Source: Pedobacter alluvionis (GTDB lineage: Bacteria; Bacteroidota; Bacteroidia; Sphingobacteriales; Sphingobacteriaceae). From it: DNA of 64,000 nt. The notes beneath the pieces were generated by a model. That model was not told the origin of the DNA, did no database searches, and saw only the letters and a list, made by a program, of their open reading frames with translations. The translations under genes were made by a program, and so were the position numbers. Of this stretch, positions 1-8,741 are shown piece by piece. The DNA lies in assembly GCF_003664035.1 (NCBI RefSeq), contig NZ_RCCK01000010.1:124001-188000 (forward strand), read 5' to 3'. The first letter of the stretch is position 1. The number at the start of each line of letters is the position of its first letter.

Positions 1-700
1 CGAAGAATTTTTTCATGTCACATTCTGCGACATAAAGTGCGCCATCCCCATACTGCTTCCTGTATTCCATTACCTCCGCTACTGGCTCGTGGTGCGTAGG
101 GCACATCATCTTGCCCTTAATCAACCTTTTTGATCTGAAAGCATAGGAGCTATCAATGAATAGTGGGTCGAAAATTGCTGTAAGATATCTATTGGTAACG
201 CTTAATATGATTTTGTCCTTTAGTCCAAAAGAAGCAATCGGACGACATATATTAACCTTAACTGGATCAGCTTTGTCCTCCTTGAGCTGGGGAATGATCT
301 TAGGCGCTCCGATCTTATAATCTCCTCCATGTACGGCATTCTGAATCTCCTTGATGAAAGCATCGAGCTTACTAAGAAACGGAGCATCTGGTTCGCATGC
401 TCTGTAATACCTTAGGGTGGCATATAATGACATCAATGTCTTTTCACTGCTGCTAACTGCAATGCCATCTTTAATTCTTTTTCTTTTGAGCACAGTCTTC
501 CATTTTTTTCTGGGAGGGAAAAAACTGCACAATAGTTCTTCATTTTTCGAAGGCTTAGTGTTATGGTAGTTGTGGGCCGGATTTCCCGTATGGATGTGGA
601 TCAAATGCTCTTTGTTACGCCTGTGGGCTAACTTGACCCGCATTTTGCAAAGCATCTCCAAGATAACCCGGTCAGTAGTATAGTCCCTAAGTGGTCGCAT
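1..700 (-). CDS. Reverse transcriptase, partial (C-terminus beyond window)
   Basis: The frame is open from an ATG at 700 to the window edge and gives 233 residues; the catalytic YxDD region would lie outside. A basic N-terminal region of about 135 residues precedes the RT fingers. In the fingers I read CRPIASFGLKDKI, then SSYAFRSKR (the RT0-RT2 type block) and finally AECDMKKFF, the first catalytic-aspartate motif (about residue 228, usually DIKKFFD). An in-frame stop at 725-727 limits the N-terminus. The gene lies just downstream of a primase-like gene on the same strand. Group II intron, retron, Abi or other defence RT cannot be told apart from this part. That it is an RT is well supported; the subtype is unknown. 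Confidence 0.8.
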   Translation of the reverse strand, partial: MRPLRDYTTDRVILEMLCKMRVKLAHRRNKEHLIHIHTGNPAHNYHNTKPSKNEELLCSFFPPRKKWKTVLKRKRIKDGIAVSSSEKTLMSLYATLRYYRACEPDAPFLSKLDAFIKEIQNAVHGGDYKIGAPKIIPQLKEDKADPVKVNICRPIASFGLKDKIILSVTNRYLTAIFDPLFIDSSYAFRSKRLIKGKMMCPTHHEPVAEVMEYRKQYGDGALYVAECDMKKFF

Positions 701-812
701 AAAAGAAAAGATAGGGGTTCCTGACTAGAAAATACTGAACTATTTGAGCGCCTCCCAACTTTGTCGTGCACAGAACGGCCGTTAATACTTGCGACAGTGA
801 ATCCATTTTCAT
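687..812 (-). CDS. Possible 41-aa linker ORF between primase-like gene and RT
   Basis: An ATG at 812 overlaps the TGA of the upstream primase-like gene as ATGA, and the ORF runs to a TAG at 687-689, so it overlaps the RT start by 14 bases. The product starts MKMDSLSQVL and ends in a hydrophobic aromatic stretch. I recognise no family. The two overlaps suggest coupled translation across the junction. It could equally be the out-of-frame remnant of a longer RT N-terminus, or chance. Confidence 0.25.
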   Translation of the reverse strand: MKMDSLSQVLTAVLCTTKLGGAQIVQYFLVRNPYLFFYATT

Positions 813-1834
813 GATTTCTCCGCCACCTTAGGTACCCCTATCTCTTCTCCATAGCCAACTTTCTTGGCGTAAAATATTATGGTTCCAAAGCTAAACCTTC
901 CCATCGAATTGGCAAAACAATATTCCAACATATTTTTGCATGCTGTTTCATCGAAGGCTTTGCCATCCATCTTTGATAGGGCAAGGTAATATTTTAAAGC
1001 AAGTTCGTGGGTAAATGTATTGGCCATGGCATATCCGATTTCATACCAGTTTTGGAAACTGCTGGTAATCGACAGGTTTCTCTTTGTAAGGAATCTGATG
1101 ATTGCCTGGATTCGGGCCCGGCTGGACTGGCTGTTTTTGCCCTTTGGATTAAATTTCTGATCCATGGTAGCCTCTGCCGAATACGTATATTCTGCAGACT
1201 TTATCGATTCCCGAGTACGGGTTATTTCTTCTGGTGAATAAACGATTGGAAAGGAAAGGATTTTATCCTGAAGGAAAAGTAAAGGATCATGGGAGAAGAA
1301 GCATAACCTGGTCACATCGCTTCCGCTGGTATCGAGGGCTATTCCGTATTTCTCAAGAAAATAATCATATATTTTCCTAAAGCCATAGGTATGGTGAAAG
1401 TTGATTTGGGCAGCTAGGGTATCTGCAGGAAATTCAAAGTGGACGAGCCCCTTCACTCCAGCCATAGATGGCGACTCCCAAAAGGTGAAGACATATGGGT
1501 CGTCGGCAAACTGCATTTTTACCTGTTCCAACTGTTCCGCTGTAAGTTTATCTATATCGAGTACGCACAGGCCATTGTAAACTGCTATCGATTGGTGCTT
1601 CCTTTTTTCAGTAAAATCAGCAGCAAAGGTAACAGCGGGAAGTTTTCTTTTTTCCTGGTCATAAGTATCTCTATCTCCCGCAGCAAGATACCCGCGAAGC
1701 CTGTCCACCTGTTTTTTGTAGGTGCCGTTTTTGATCATATCCAGACTCTGGCCTACGGTCAGGTGTCTGGTGATGCCGCTCCAGGAATTATACTGGAAAG
1801 CGACCGGTTGAGAACGTATTTCTTCGAGCGTCAT
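809..1834 (-). CDS. VirE_N (BT4734-like) protein with PriCT-2-like C-terminus; probable primase-polymerase
   Basis: 341 residues. VLDIDKL (D93, D95) looks like the DxD metal motif of archaeo-eukaryotic-type primases. ESPSMAGVKGLVHF (120-133) fits the following S-x-G...H block, and SGSDVTRLCFFSHDP (170-184) fits the third acidic/Arg motif. Residues 240-325 (QNWYEIGYAM ... GRFSFGTIIFYAKKVGYG) resemble the PriCT-2 domain. Bacteroidota VirE/BT4734 proteins are often about twice as long, with a C-terminal P-loop helicase part that is absent here. It probably makes primers or short DNA on a mobile element. It lies 81 bp after the AbiEii-type gene and directly upstream of the RT, which suggests a joint cassette. 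Enzymatic activity is inferred. Confidence 0.7.
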   Translation of the reverse strand: MTLEEIRSQPVAFQYNSWSGITRHLTVGQSLDMIKNGTYKKQVDRLRGYLAAGDRDTYDQEKRKLPAVTFAADFTEKRKHQSIAVYNGLCVLDIDKLTAEQLEQVKMQFADDPYVFTFWESPSMAGVKGLVHFEFPADTLAAQINFHHTYGFRKIYDYFLEKYGIALDTSGSDVTRLCFFSHDPLLFLQDKILSFPIVYSPEEITRTRESIKSAEYTYSAEATMDQKFNPKGKNSQSSRARIQAIIRFLTKRNLSITSSFQNWYEIGYAMANTFTHELALKYYLALSKMDGKAFDETACKNMLEYCFANSMGRFSFGTIIFYAKKVGYGEEIGVPKVAEKS

Positions 1835-1915
1835 TATGGTGGATTAATTCATGGATAAAATATAAATAAGTTTGGAACTTGCCTGGTTCAAGAGTAATGA
1901 ATCGCGTAAAAATGG

Positions 1916-2692
1916 TTAGGTGTTTTCATTGAGTCCATCAAGCATTGCCGACCATCTCGGTGTTGGTCTTTTTGTCAATATTCCGGATATCCGTTCCAGA
2001 AGCTTTGGCGAGTCCTTGAGCATCAGGTGCATTTTGCGTCCGATCACCCTGGCGCAAACCAGTTGTATATAGTCACGTTCATTAGTGTCATACATCTCCA
2101 TCACATCGAAGTGATGCTCATAGATGTCCCCATCATAAAGATCAAAATAACTCTGAATGATGTGCTCGATATCACTGATGTCCTTGGTCCGTTGCGGCCT
2201 GTCATCGTTTGCAAGCAGTTTCAGCATAATGATTCCTTCCATGGAGCACACTTTTATCCTTTGTCCGTCCGTCAGCTCAACATCCTGCACGAACGGATAA
2301 ATCTCAGTGAAGCCGGGCATATGGAGTACAAATGTGGGGTCAGTTAGCTTTACATTGCCGTCGGGTTCTTCTATTTTACCAAATGGCAAAAGGTCAAGCT
2401 CTACCGCTCCTTTGTAGAAAAGCTTTATGGCTTCCGACTCATGAACCTCGAAAAGGCCTGTAGATACTAATTCCGACTTTATCCTATTGTACTGACCCTG
2501 GTCATTTATCGTAATGGCTAGGTCAACGTCCTTAGTCATTCTGGTAGAAGCGAGTTCCTGGTTCACAGAAAGATTGATATCGCGTGCGACTGCCCCAACC
2601 AGGTAAAAGTCAATTTCGAATTTTGAAAATACTTCCTGAAGAACCGCGAGCATTTCCGATATGACCGGTTCTAGTATATACCTATTTAACAT
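1916..2692 (-). CDS. AbiEii-type nucleotidyltransferase (type IV toxin-antitoxin toxin)
   Basis: 258 residues with a nucleotidyltransferase fold: YLVGAVARDI (30-39) is the G-x-x-x-R helix, RMTKDVDLAI (51-60) carries the DxD pair D55/D57, and VELDLLPFG supplies the third acidic residue near 99. This matches the AbiEii/DUF1814-like toxin family, whose relatives transfer nucleotides to tRNA or other RNA and arrest growth. The ATG at 2692 overlaps the end of the upstream regulator gene by 11 bases, the usual antitoxin-toxin coupling. Toxicity is inferred from family and context; such proteins also occur in non-TA roles. Confidence 0.75.
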   Translation of the reverse strand: MLNRYILEPVISEMLAVLQEVFSKFEIDFYLVGAVARDINLSVNQELASTRMTKDVDLAITINDQGQYNRIKSELVSTGLFEVHESEAIKLFYKGAVELDLLPFGKIEEPDGNVKLTDPTFVLHMPGFTEIYPFVQDVELTDGQRIKVCSMEGIIMLKLLANDDRPQRTKDISDIEHIIQSYFDLYDGDIYEHHFDVMEMYDTNERDYIQLVCARVIGRKMHLMLKDSPKLLERISGILTKRPTPRWSAMLDGLNENT

Positions 2693-3695
2693 ATTTTTCC
2701 TTTATGCGTGCCGCGGTTTCTCTGTTTCTGCTGTCTAAGCTGCTGATTAGTTCTGCATAGGCCAATAGGGGCGGAACTGTATCCCCGCCGTTGAATATTT
2801 CTTCGTTCCAGAATGGCCTGAGCAGCTCTACCTCACCATTGTGGTCGGGAACGATTTTCATTTTCTTCATCAGATCAAACCGGTCCTGGTCTGAGTAGAT
2901 GGTATAGACTTCAGGCGATAGGTATTTTGTTAAAATGGCGCCGGCAGTTTCTCCTCCCCAATAGATCCCAAGGTCAGATGCCGCATGACTATGCCAATTT
3001 TCCCTGTCCTCCTTCTTGTTGAACCGGAACTTGCCAACTAGTTGCTTTGGTCTGAGTGTAACTCTGTACATGTCTGCCCATTTGTCGATTAGTATCTGCC
3101 TGTTATCAACCAGGAGCATTTCCTGTTTGTTCCTTGAACCTTCTATGATGAAGCCTTCACGTTTCATTTCATAAATAAAGTTTCCGACATTTCCCAGTGC
3201 AACACCGGCGGTATAGGCAATCCTGCGGTACGGAGCGTTCAATAGTTCTTCGTCCATCAGCACGGCAAAAATGAACTTCATGCCTGATGGTGCCCATAAC
3301 TTGGTTTCTTCTATTGCTAAAGGCTGGTTCTTTTGGTCGCTCACATAGATGTACATGCCCTTGGTTGCTATATAACAATTGCCTGAACTTTCCAGGTAGC
3401 TGATCCCATTGGCCTTCATTTCATCTTTCATCGGAGCAGGTATATATCTTGATACCATCAACAGGTTCCCATTTATGGTCTTTTGTTTCTCCAATAGGTT
3501 GGCTAATGCGGCGGTTCGGATCTCCGTTTTTACCTCGACTTCTAACAGAACGCTTTGGAGGCCATGTTGCAACTCTATGATCGCATCTGCTCTTCTTTCC
3601 TTGTCTGGTCTGTCCAGCACCTTTATTTCCATCCCCGTCAGCTCCATAAGCTTGCTCAATGCTGGCAGTAATATCTGTTCATGCTTGATGTTCAT
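2682..3695 (-). CDS. AbiEi-type antitoxin/regulator with nuclease-like N-terminal region
   Basis: 337 residues from the ATG at 3695; an alternative ATG at 3719 would lie inside the operator. Residues 35-60 read RRADAIIELQHG ... LLEVEVKTEI, a spaced D and E-x-K arrangement seen in PD-(D/E)XK folds. Residues about 135-185 (PYRRIAYTAGVALGNVGNFI) form a winged-helix-like segment. The C-terminal half resembles the AbiEi C-terminal part. The role is to bind the promoter and neutralise the partner at 1916-2692. Nuclease activity is untested and the fold may serve only for DNA binding. Regulation: two near-identical 19-bp palindromes lie upstream. Confidence 0.65.
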   Translation of the reverse strand: MNIKHEQILLPALSKLMELTGMEIKVLDRPDKERRADAIIELQHGLQSVLLEVEVKTEIRTAALANLLEKQKTINGNLLMVSRYIPAPMKDEMKANGISYLESSGNCYIATKGMYIYVSDQKNQPLAIEETKLWAPSGMKFIFAVLMDEELLNAPYRRIAYTAGVALGNVGNFIYEMKREGFIIEGSRNKQEMLLVDNRQILIDKWADMYRVTLRPKQLVGKFRFNKKEDRENWHSHAASDLGIYWGGETAGAILTKYLSPEVYTIYSDQDRFDLMKKMKIVPDHNGEVELLRPFWNEEIFNGGDTVPPLLAYAELISSLDSRNRETAARIKEKYVK

Positions 3696-3705
3696 AATTT
3701 TAATA

Positions 3706-3809
3706 TGTTCATGTAACATGAACAAGCAAATATAATGAACATTAATCTTTACTACAACTTAAACTATTATTATGTTCATTAATAATGTTATGTTCATGTA
3801 TCGTGAACG
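3706..3809 (-). promoter_or_regulatory. Paired 19-bp operators of the AbiE-type operon
   Basis: 3706-3724 is TGTTCATGTAACATGAACA, a palindrome with 9-bp arms around one base. 3791-3809 is TGTTCATGTATCGTGAACG, matching the first at 16 of 19 positions. Further GTTCAT / ATGAAC half-sites lie between and beyond (about 3737, 3772, 3817-3830). AbiEi proteins are known to repress their own promoter by binding inverted repeats, so autoregulation is the likely role. Confidence 0.65.
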
Positions 3810-4065
3810 CGTCTTATTCATGAACACCATGTTCTCAACGAACATCATTTCCTATATAATTATGATCATTAACTTATAGATTGGTATGCAAATCTGATCC
3901 CACATTGTCCAAGTAAGCATCAGAAGAGAATTGTTAAATCCTACATATTTCACTCTCTGAATGATATAATGGAGAAAGTGTAGGAATGGATGGTGGATTA
4001 CAAATGCCGTCGACCACACCAATACTTTTAATGCGATAGAAAACTCACTCAATGCACCCTTAAAC
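3810..4065. other. Non-coding gap between AbiE promoter and tRNA-Met
   Basis: AT-rich DNA with a few more TTCATGAA-like half-sites near 3817-3845. A 71-codon minus-strand frame here resembles no family and has no support. If the left cassette entered at the tRNA 3' end, its junction should lie in this stretch, but I see no second copy of the tRNA end. Confidence 0.4.
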
Positions 4066-4094
4066 AAAAAAAGCCCATCTTTCGATGAGCTTTT
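4066..4094 (-). terminator. Rho-independent terminator after tRNA-Met
   Basis: Read on the minus strand: GCTCATC (from 4090-4084), loop GAAA, GATGGGC (from 4079-4073), then a run of T from the seven A at 4066-4072. There is one internal mismatch in the stem. It lies 7 bases past the tRNA 3' end. Confidence 0.8.
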
Positions 4095-4100
4095 GATCAG

Positions 4101-4174
4101 TAGCGGGGAGCAGGATCGAACTGCCGACCTCAGGGTTATGAATCCTGCGCTCTAACCATCTGAGCTACCCCGCC
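4101..4174 (-). tRNA. tRNA-Met (CAT)
   Basis: 74 bases, no encoded CCA. The acceptor GGCGGGG pairs with CCCCGCT (G-T at the end), the D arm is GCTCAGATGGTTAGAGC, the anticodon loop is TTCATAA, and the T loop is TTCGATC. CAT reads Met; an Ile2 tRNA (lysidine-modified CAT) cannot be excluded by eye. Its 3' end faces the accessory cassette. Confidence 0.92.
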
Positions 4175-5411
4175 GGGCTTAATATTTACTAAATAACGTA
4201 AATATCGATGTGGTTATTTTTAAGAGTTGCAAATATAGAATAAATATACATTCTATTAAAAAGAAATGTGAAAAATACTATAAAGTGCTATTGCTCAGTA
4301 AATTTGATTGTTTTGGTAGGCTGTTTTTTCCATTTTTAGCCTTGAGCGCAATGTTTTTTGGAATAAATAACGCAACGAATTGCCGTAAATCGGCAGGTAT
4401 GTGCCAAAATTAAATTTATTCCTGGTCTTAGTATGTTATTTAGAATGTTGTTTATGGCAACTGCAGGCGTATTTCCGCCGGCCATTTGCGCTGATAAATT
4501 AATGCGTTCAACAAGATTGATTACCCCCTGGTGCTACCAGGTTCTCACCAAAGTAACCCTTACTATAGCTGATGTTCGGCAATCCTTTACCCTTTAGGTA
4601 ATGAATGAGGTAACGCCAGGGTAAAGAATAGGTAAGCAAAGGGTAACGCTGGGGTTAACCTTGTATAGAGAAAGGGTAAACAAAAGGTAAAGGATGGGTA
4701 AAGGAATTTGGTGTGTCCTATACTGAAGCCAATTAATCAGTCCGGAGTCTTATTCGAAGTTACTTAACAGATTTCAACAATTACTGGCCTTTCTTAACCA
4801 TATAAGACATATAAGGTTCATATAAGTTCAATCGAAAACTTAAATAGACTAATATTCCTTATATGGTGAAAGACCTGTACACCAGTTTTTTATAGCAGAT
4901 TTAGTGATATTCTTTATCACCCAGCTCGGCGACTTTTTGCCTTCTATCGGTGTGCTTAGTGCTTAAATAACCATATAAGACATATAAGTTCAATCGAAAA
5001 CTTAAATGGACTAAATTCCTTATATGGTGAAAGGACTTTACGCCCGCTTTTTATAACAGATTTAGCGGTATTCTTTATCCCTAACCAACTCTGCGGCCTT
5101 TGTGCCTTCTCTCGGTGCGCTTTGTGGTTAAGAATATGGAGAATATAAGATAGATAATGGAGCTTTTAGTCAGAAGCCAGTTAACCGATGAAATCAGGCC
5201 GGAGTTCAGAGTTGGTAGTCTTGAGTCGATTAACCGATTTAAACAATTAACCGATTAACCTCAATAACCAATGAGCCAATGGCAAATGAACCGATAAACT
5301 AGCCCTTGGAACCAATAAAAATTATATTGTTGCAGATATAGAATAAATTACCTTTCTTTAGAAAAATAATATTAAAAAATAGTCCGGAAATTATCCTGGT
5401 AGTGTACTAAC
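4175..5411. other. 1.2-kb intergenic region with low-complexity repeats
   Basis: No credible gene. 4590-4700 is full of GGTAA/GGGTAAA-like words. 4795-5140 is a tandem duplication listed separately. 5210-5300 holds the CCAATGA / AACCGAT type words that recur at 10240, 15785 and 30000-30170. Confidence 0.6.
4795..5140. repeat. Tandem duplication, 173-bp period, with ACCATATAAG ends
   Basis: Two units begin TAACCATATAAGACATATAAG at 4795 and 4968. In each unit ACCATATAAG is met about 50 bases later by its inverted copy CTTATATGGT (4798-4807 with 4858-4867 in the first), so each can form a stem. Related ACCATATAAG pieces recur near 10050 and 41850. Confidence 0.75.
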
Positions 5412-5792
5412 ATGGCAGAAAAGAAAAAATTTACACTAGAGTACGAAGTTAGATCGTCACCACGAATATTGTATAGTTTTATAAGTGAGCCAAACGGCTT
5501 ATCGCAATGGTTTGCGGATGATGTAAATTTTCGTGATCAGGTATATACTTTTACCTGGGATGATGAGCAGTTAAAAGCCAAACTGGTTTCCATTAAAGAA
5601 AATAAACTGGTTAAATTTAAGTGGCTGGATGATGAACCTCAATGTTATTTTGAGATGGAAATTGTACAGGACGAACTAACCAACGACGTTGCCCTCTCGA
5701 TCACCGATTTTACTACTGATGAGCTTCTTGCAGAGAAAAAATTAATCTGGGATAACCAGATCGATTATCTGATTAGCGTTTTGGGTGCGTAA
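5412..5792 (+). CDS. START-like domain protein
   Basis: 126 residues. The pattern EYEVRSSPRILYSFISEPNGLSQWFADDV at the start, a middle beta-rich stretch (YTFTWDDEQLKAKLV, VKFKWLD) and a C-terminal helix (KKLIWDNQIDYLISVLG) is that of the small START/AHSA1-like helix-grip proteins conserved in Bacteroidota. The fold forms a hydrophobic pocket; the ligand is unknown. The ATG is preceded by an AT-rich leader. It ends 30 bp before the LptF/G-type permease gene on the same strand, an arrangement that suggests cotranscription. Confidence 0.8.
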   Translation: MAEKKKFTLEYEVRSSPRILYSFISEPNGLSQWFADDVNFRDQVYTFTWDDEQLKAKLVSIKENKLVKFKWLDDEPQCYFEMEIVQDELTNDVALSITDFTTDELLAEKKLIWDNQIDYLISVLGA

Positions 5793-5822
5793 TATTATCT
5801 CCGTATTGTTTACCTTTGTAGG

Positions 5823-7247
5823 GTGAAAAAAATACATCTTCTATTAATAAAAGCATTTGTGAAGCCATTCATAGCAACATTTTTTGTTATGATGTTTATT
5901 CTATTGATGTTTTTTCTGTTTAAATGGATTGATGATTTAATTGGAAAAGGTTTCGAATGGTACACCATTCTGGAGCTTATGTATTATGCTTCGGCCGCCA
6001 ACGTATCCATGGCGCTGCCACTATCTGTATTACTTTCTTCCATCATGACTTTTGGTACACTGGGCGAAAATTATGAGCTGGTGGCCATTAAATCGGCAGG
6101 GATTTCTTTGCAGAAAGCCATGCGCCCCCTGTTTGTGGTAATTTTAATGCTCACAGTAGCCTCTTTCTTTTTTGCCAACTACATGCTGCCCAAAGCTAAC
6201 CTCAAATTTGGTTCGTTGCTGTATGATATCAGGAATAAAAAACTTTCATTTTTAATTAAACCAGGGGTTTTTAATAATGCCATTCCGGGTTATGCCATCC
6301 GTGTTGATTCTAAGGAGGAAGACGGTACGCTGCACAATATCATGATTTATGATCACCGTGAAAATAACGGCATTCCGAAAGTAATTCTGGCAAGAGAGGG
6401 AAAAATGAATAAAACTGCCGATGGTAAGTTTTTGGTGCTTAACCTTAAAAATGGTGTGCAGTACGAGGAGCAGTCTTCGAAAAACGGCATGTACAACCCC
6501 AGGCAGATTTTTACACGGAACCGTTTTAAAGAAACTTCACCGCGTTTCGATATGTCGTCTTTTGATCCCAATACCACCGACCCTAATGCTTTCGGAAACA
6601 GTACGCCAATGTTAAACCTGAAAGGGATTGTAAGAAAGCGCGATTCGTTGACCAAACAATTGGATACAATGAAAATGCGTACCATTGCTAACCTCAACAG
6701 TAACTTCAAACAGTTTAATGTGGCCAGAGGTTATACGAAGGTAAAAGCCGCGCCGAAAGAAATTGATGATGTAATATTAAAGAGCATTCCTAACGGATCG
6801 CGGAAACTGGCCCTCGATAATGCAAGCAGTACGGTTGCAAATATTATGCAGCATGTACCCAACTGGGGTCCGCGCCAAACCGATTTAACCGGCGAAATTA
6901 TTTTTGCTACAGTAGAATACCAGCGTAAATTTACCCTGGCCGCATCTTGCATCCTGTTGTTTTTTATTGGTGCGCCATTGGGTGCCATTATTCGGAAAGG
7001 GGGCATGGGTTTACCTGTGGTGGTGGCCATTTGTTTCTTCCTGGTGTACCACATTATTACCACGGTGGCCGAAAAATCAGCACGCGAAGGTAATTTAAAC
7101 CCTATACTCGGGATGTGGATTGCCGTAATTGTTTTGTCGCCGCTGGCTGCTTTTCTAACCTATAAAGCTACAGTAGATTCGGCCTTGTTTGATGTAAATT
7201 ACTACAAGCAGCTCTTTCTTAAATTGTTTAAAAAGAGGGAAAAATAG
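5823..7247 (+). CDS. LptF/LptG family permease (YjgP/YjgQ)
   Basis: 474 residues. Membrane segments lie near residues 15-35, 55-75 and 95-118. A large soluble region of about 230 residues follows, then three more segments near 365-385, 395-415 and 428-448. This is the layout of the inner-membrane LptF/G subunits that extract lipopolysaccharide with the LptB ATPase. Motifs typical of the family are NVSMALPLSVLLSS and FTLAASCILLFFIGAPLGAIIRKGG. Bacteroidota often carry LptF/G-like genes scattered, as here. The GTG at 5823 is the only sensible start. TACCTTTG at 5811-5818 resembles a -7 box placed so close that a separate transcript would be nearly leaderless; the gene could instead be read from the upstream START-like gene. 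Confidence 0.9.
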   Translation: MKKIHLLLIKAFVKPFIATFFVMMFILLMFFLFKWIDDLIGKGFEWYTILELMYYASAANVSMALPLSVLLSSIMTFGTLGENYELVAIKSAGISLQKAMRPLFVVILMLTVASFFFANYMLPKANLKFGSLLYDIRNKKLSFLIKPGVFNNAIPGYAIRVDSKEEDGTLHNIMIYDHRENNGIPKVILAREGKMNKTADGKFLVLNLKNGVQYEEQSSKNGMYNPRQIFTRNRFKETSPRFDMSSFDPNTTDPNAFGNSTPMLNLKGIVRKRDSLTKQLDTMKMRTIANLNSNFKQFNVARGYTKVKAAPKEIDDVILKSIPNGSRKLALDNASSTVANIMQHVPNWGPRQTDLTGEIIFATVEYQRKFTLAASCILLFFIGAPLGAIIRKGGMGLPVVVAICFFLVYHIITTVAEKSAREGNLNPILGMWIAVIVLSPLAAFLTYKATVDSALFDVNYYKQLFLKLFKKREK

Positions 7248-7304
7248 GCCTTTTTCCTTTACTTACAGATGATATTTTAATCCAAATATTGCTCAATAAG
7301 GTTG

Positions 7305-7312
7305 TACATTTG
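7305..7312 (+). promoter_or_regulatory. Putative -7 box of ribBA
   Basis: TACATTTG matches TAnnTTTG of Bacteroidota sigma-ABfr promoters. Transcription would begin near 7319, about 68 bases before the ATG. I see no clear -33 element. Confidence 0.4.
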
Positions 7313-7386
7313 TATGGGTTATTGTTTGTGGTATAAATTGATTTTAATACGCCTCACACACCATTTTGCCCCATAATGTTTATAAA

Positions 7387-8598
7387 ATGCAAACAAAATT
7401 AAACACAATAGAAGAGGCCATCGCAGATATAAAAGCTGGTAAAGTGATTATTGTTGTAGATGATGAGAATAGAGAGAACGAAGGTGATTTTTTAACGGCA
7501 GCCGAAAATGCAACGCCCGAGATCATCAATTTTATGGCTACTTATGGCCGTGGCTTAATCTGTGCACCCTTAACAGAAGAACGTTGTAAAGAGTTAAATC
7601 TTAGTTTGATGGTGGGTAAGAATACTGCAGCTTACGAAACTAATTTTACCGTTTCGGTTGATCTGGTTGGCCATGGTTGTACCACGGGTATTTCAGCAAG
7701 CGACCGTTCTAAAACAATGCTGGCTTTAGTGAATCCTAAAACCGACCCTGAAGAGTTGGGCAGACCAGGACATATTTTTCCGCTAATAGCTAAAGATGGT
7801 GGCGTAATCCGCCGTGCAGGTCATACAGAAGCCGCAGTAGATTTAGCGCGTTTAGCCGGAATGAAACCTGCAGGTTTATTGGTAGAGATTTTAAAAGAAG
7901 ATGGCGAAATGGCCAGACTTCCTGATTTATTTAAAATTGCCGAGCAACACCAGTTAAAAATTATATCTATCGAAGATTTAATCGCCTACCGTTTAACCAT
8001 GGATAGCTTGATTAAACAAGAGGTGAGTATCGATTTACCTACCGCCTGGGGCGATTTTAAAATGACAGCCTATACGCAGTTAGATAATAATGCTACACAT
8101 TTAGCCATTTCTAAAGGCGAATGGGATAGCAACGAGCCTATTTTAGCACGTGTACACAGCTCTTGTGTAACGGGCGATATCTTTGGCTCTTGCCGTTGCG
8201 ATTGCGGTCCGCAGTTGCATAAAGCCTTAGAAATGATCGAAAAAGAAGGTAAAGGTATTGTGGTATACATGAACCAGGAGGGGAGAGGTATCGGACTGAT
8301 TAATAAATTACGTTCGTATAACTTACAGGATGCGGGTTTTGATACGGTTGAAGCGAATATTAAATTAGGATTTAAAGGCGACGAACGTGATTATGGCGTG
8401 GGCGCGCAGATCCTGCGATCGGAAGGCGTGACTAAAATGCGCTTAATGAGTAATAACCCAACCAAAAGAGCAGGTTTAATTGGATACGGTTTAGAAGTGG
8501 TAGAAAATATCCCGATCGAGATTGCAAGTAATGTACATAATGAACGTTATTTAACGACCAAAAGAGATAAAATGGGCCATTCGATTATGAAAGGGTAG
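7387..8598 (+). CDS. ribBA: RibBA: DHBP synthase / GTP cyclohydrolase II
   Basis: 403 residues from the ATG at 7387; the frame is open seven codons further to a TTG. Residues 1-205 are 3,4-dihydroxy-2-butanone 4-phosphate synthase, making the four-carbon unit from ribulose 5-phosphate: [16 protein letters not shown] holds the acidic metal/substrate loop and [12 protein letters not shown] follows. Residues 206-403 are GTP cyclohydrolase [21 protein letters not shown] provides the three zinc cysteines, NQEGRGIGL and [12 protein letters not shown] bind GTP. Both domains keep their catalytic motifs, so the two entry steps of riboflavin synthesis are on one chain. Cytosolic. The gene stands alone, with a strong terminator 60 bases downstream. 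Confidence 0.97.
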   Translation: MQTKLNTIEEAIADIKAGKVIIVVDDENRENEGDFLTAAENATPEIINFMATYGRGLICAPLTEERCKELNLSLMVGKNTAAYETNFTVSVDLVGHGCTTGISASDRSKTMLALVNPKTDPEELGRPGHIFPLIAKDGGVIRRAGHTEAAVDLARLAGMKPAGLLVEILKEDGEMARLPDLFKIAEQHQLKIISIEDLIAYRLTMDSLIKQEVSIDLPTAWGDFKMTAYTQLDNNATHLAISKGEWDSNEPILARVHSSCVTGDIFGSCRCDCGPQLHKALEMIEKEGKGIVVYMNQEGRGIGLINKLRSYNLQDAGFDTVEANIKLGFKGDERDYGVGAQILRSEGVTKMRLMSNNPTKRAGLIGYGLEVVENIPIEIASNVHNERYLTTKRDKMGHSIMKG

Positions 8599-8656
8599 TC
8601 CAGTTTGCGGTTTGCAGTTGACAGTTTGGAGTCAGTTCATAGTCTTAATAACAAGC

Positions 8657-8697
8657 AAAAGCCAGTATTGAACTTAGGTTTGATACTGGCTTTTTTT
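8657..8697 (+). terminator. Terminator of ribBA
   Basis: AAAAGCCAGTAT (8657-8668) pairs with ATACTGGCTTTT (8683-8694) around a 14-base loop, followed by a T run. Confidence 0.9.
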
Positions 8698-8741
8698 GTT
8701 TAGTGTAGCATCAAAAATGCTGATTATTCCAGTATGATTTT

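Noticed and set aside
3852..4067. 71-codon minus-strand ORF
   Set aside because: No family pattern and no sensible start context; likely chance.
4210..4413. 67-codon ORF beside tRNA-Met
   Set aside because: AT-rich chance frame without family features or start signal.
7313..7386. FMN riboswitch before ribBA
   Set aside because: The leader is only about 70 bases and lacks the conserved multi-stem FMN pattern.
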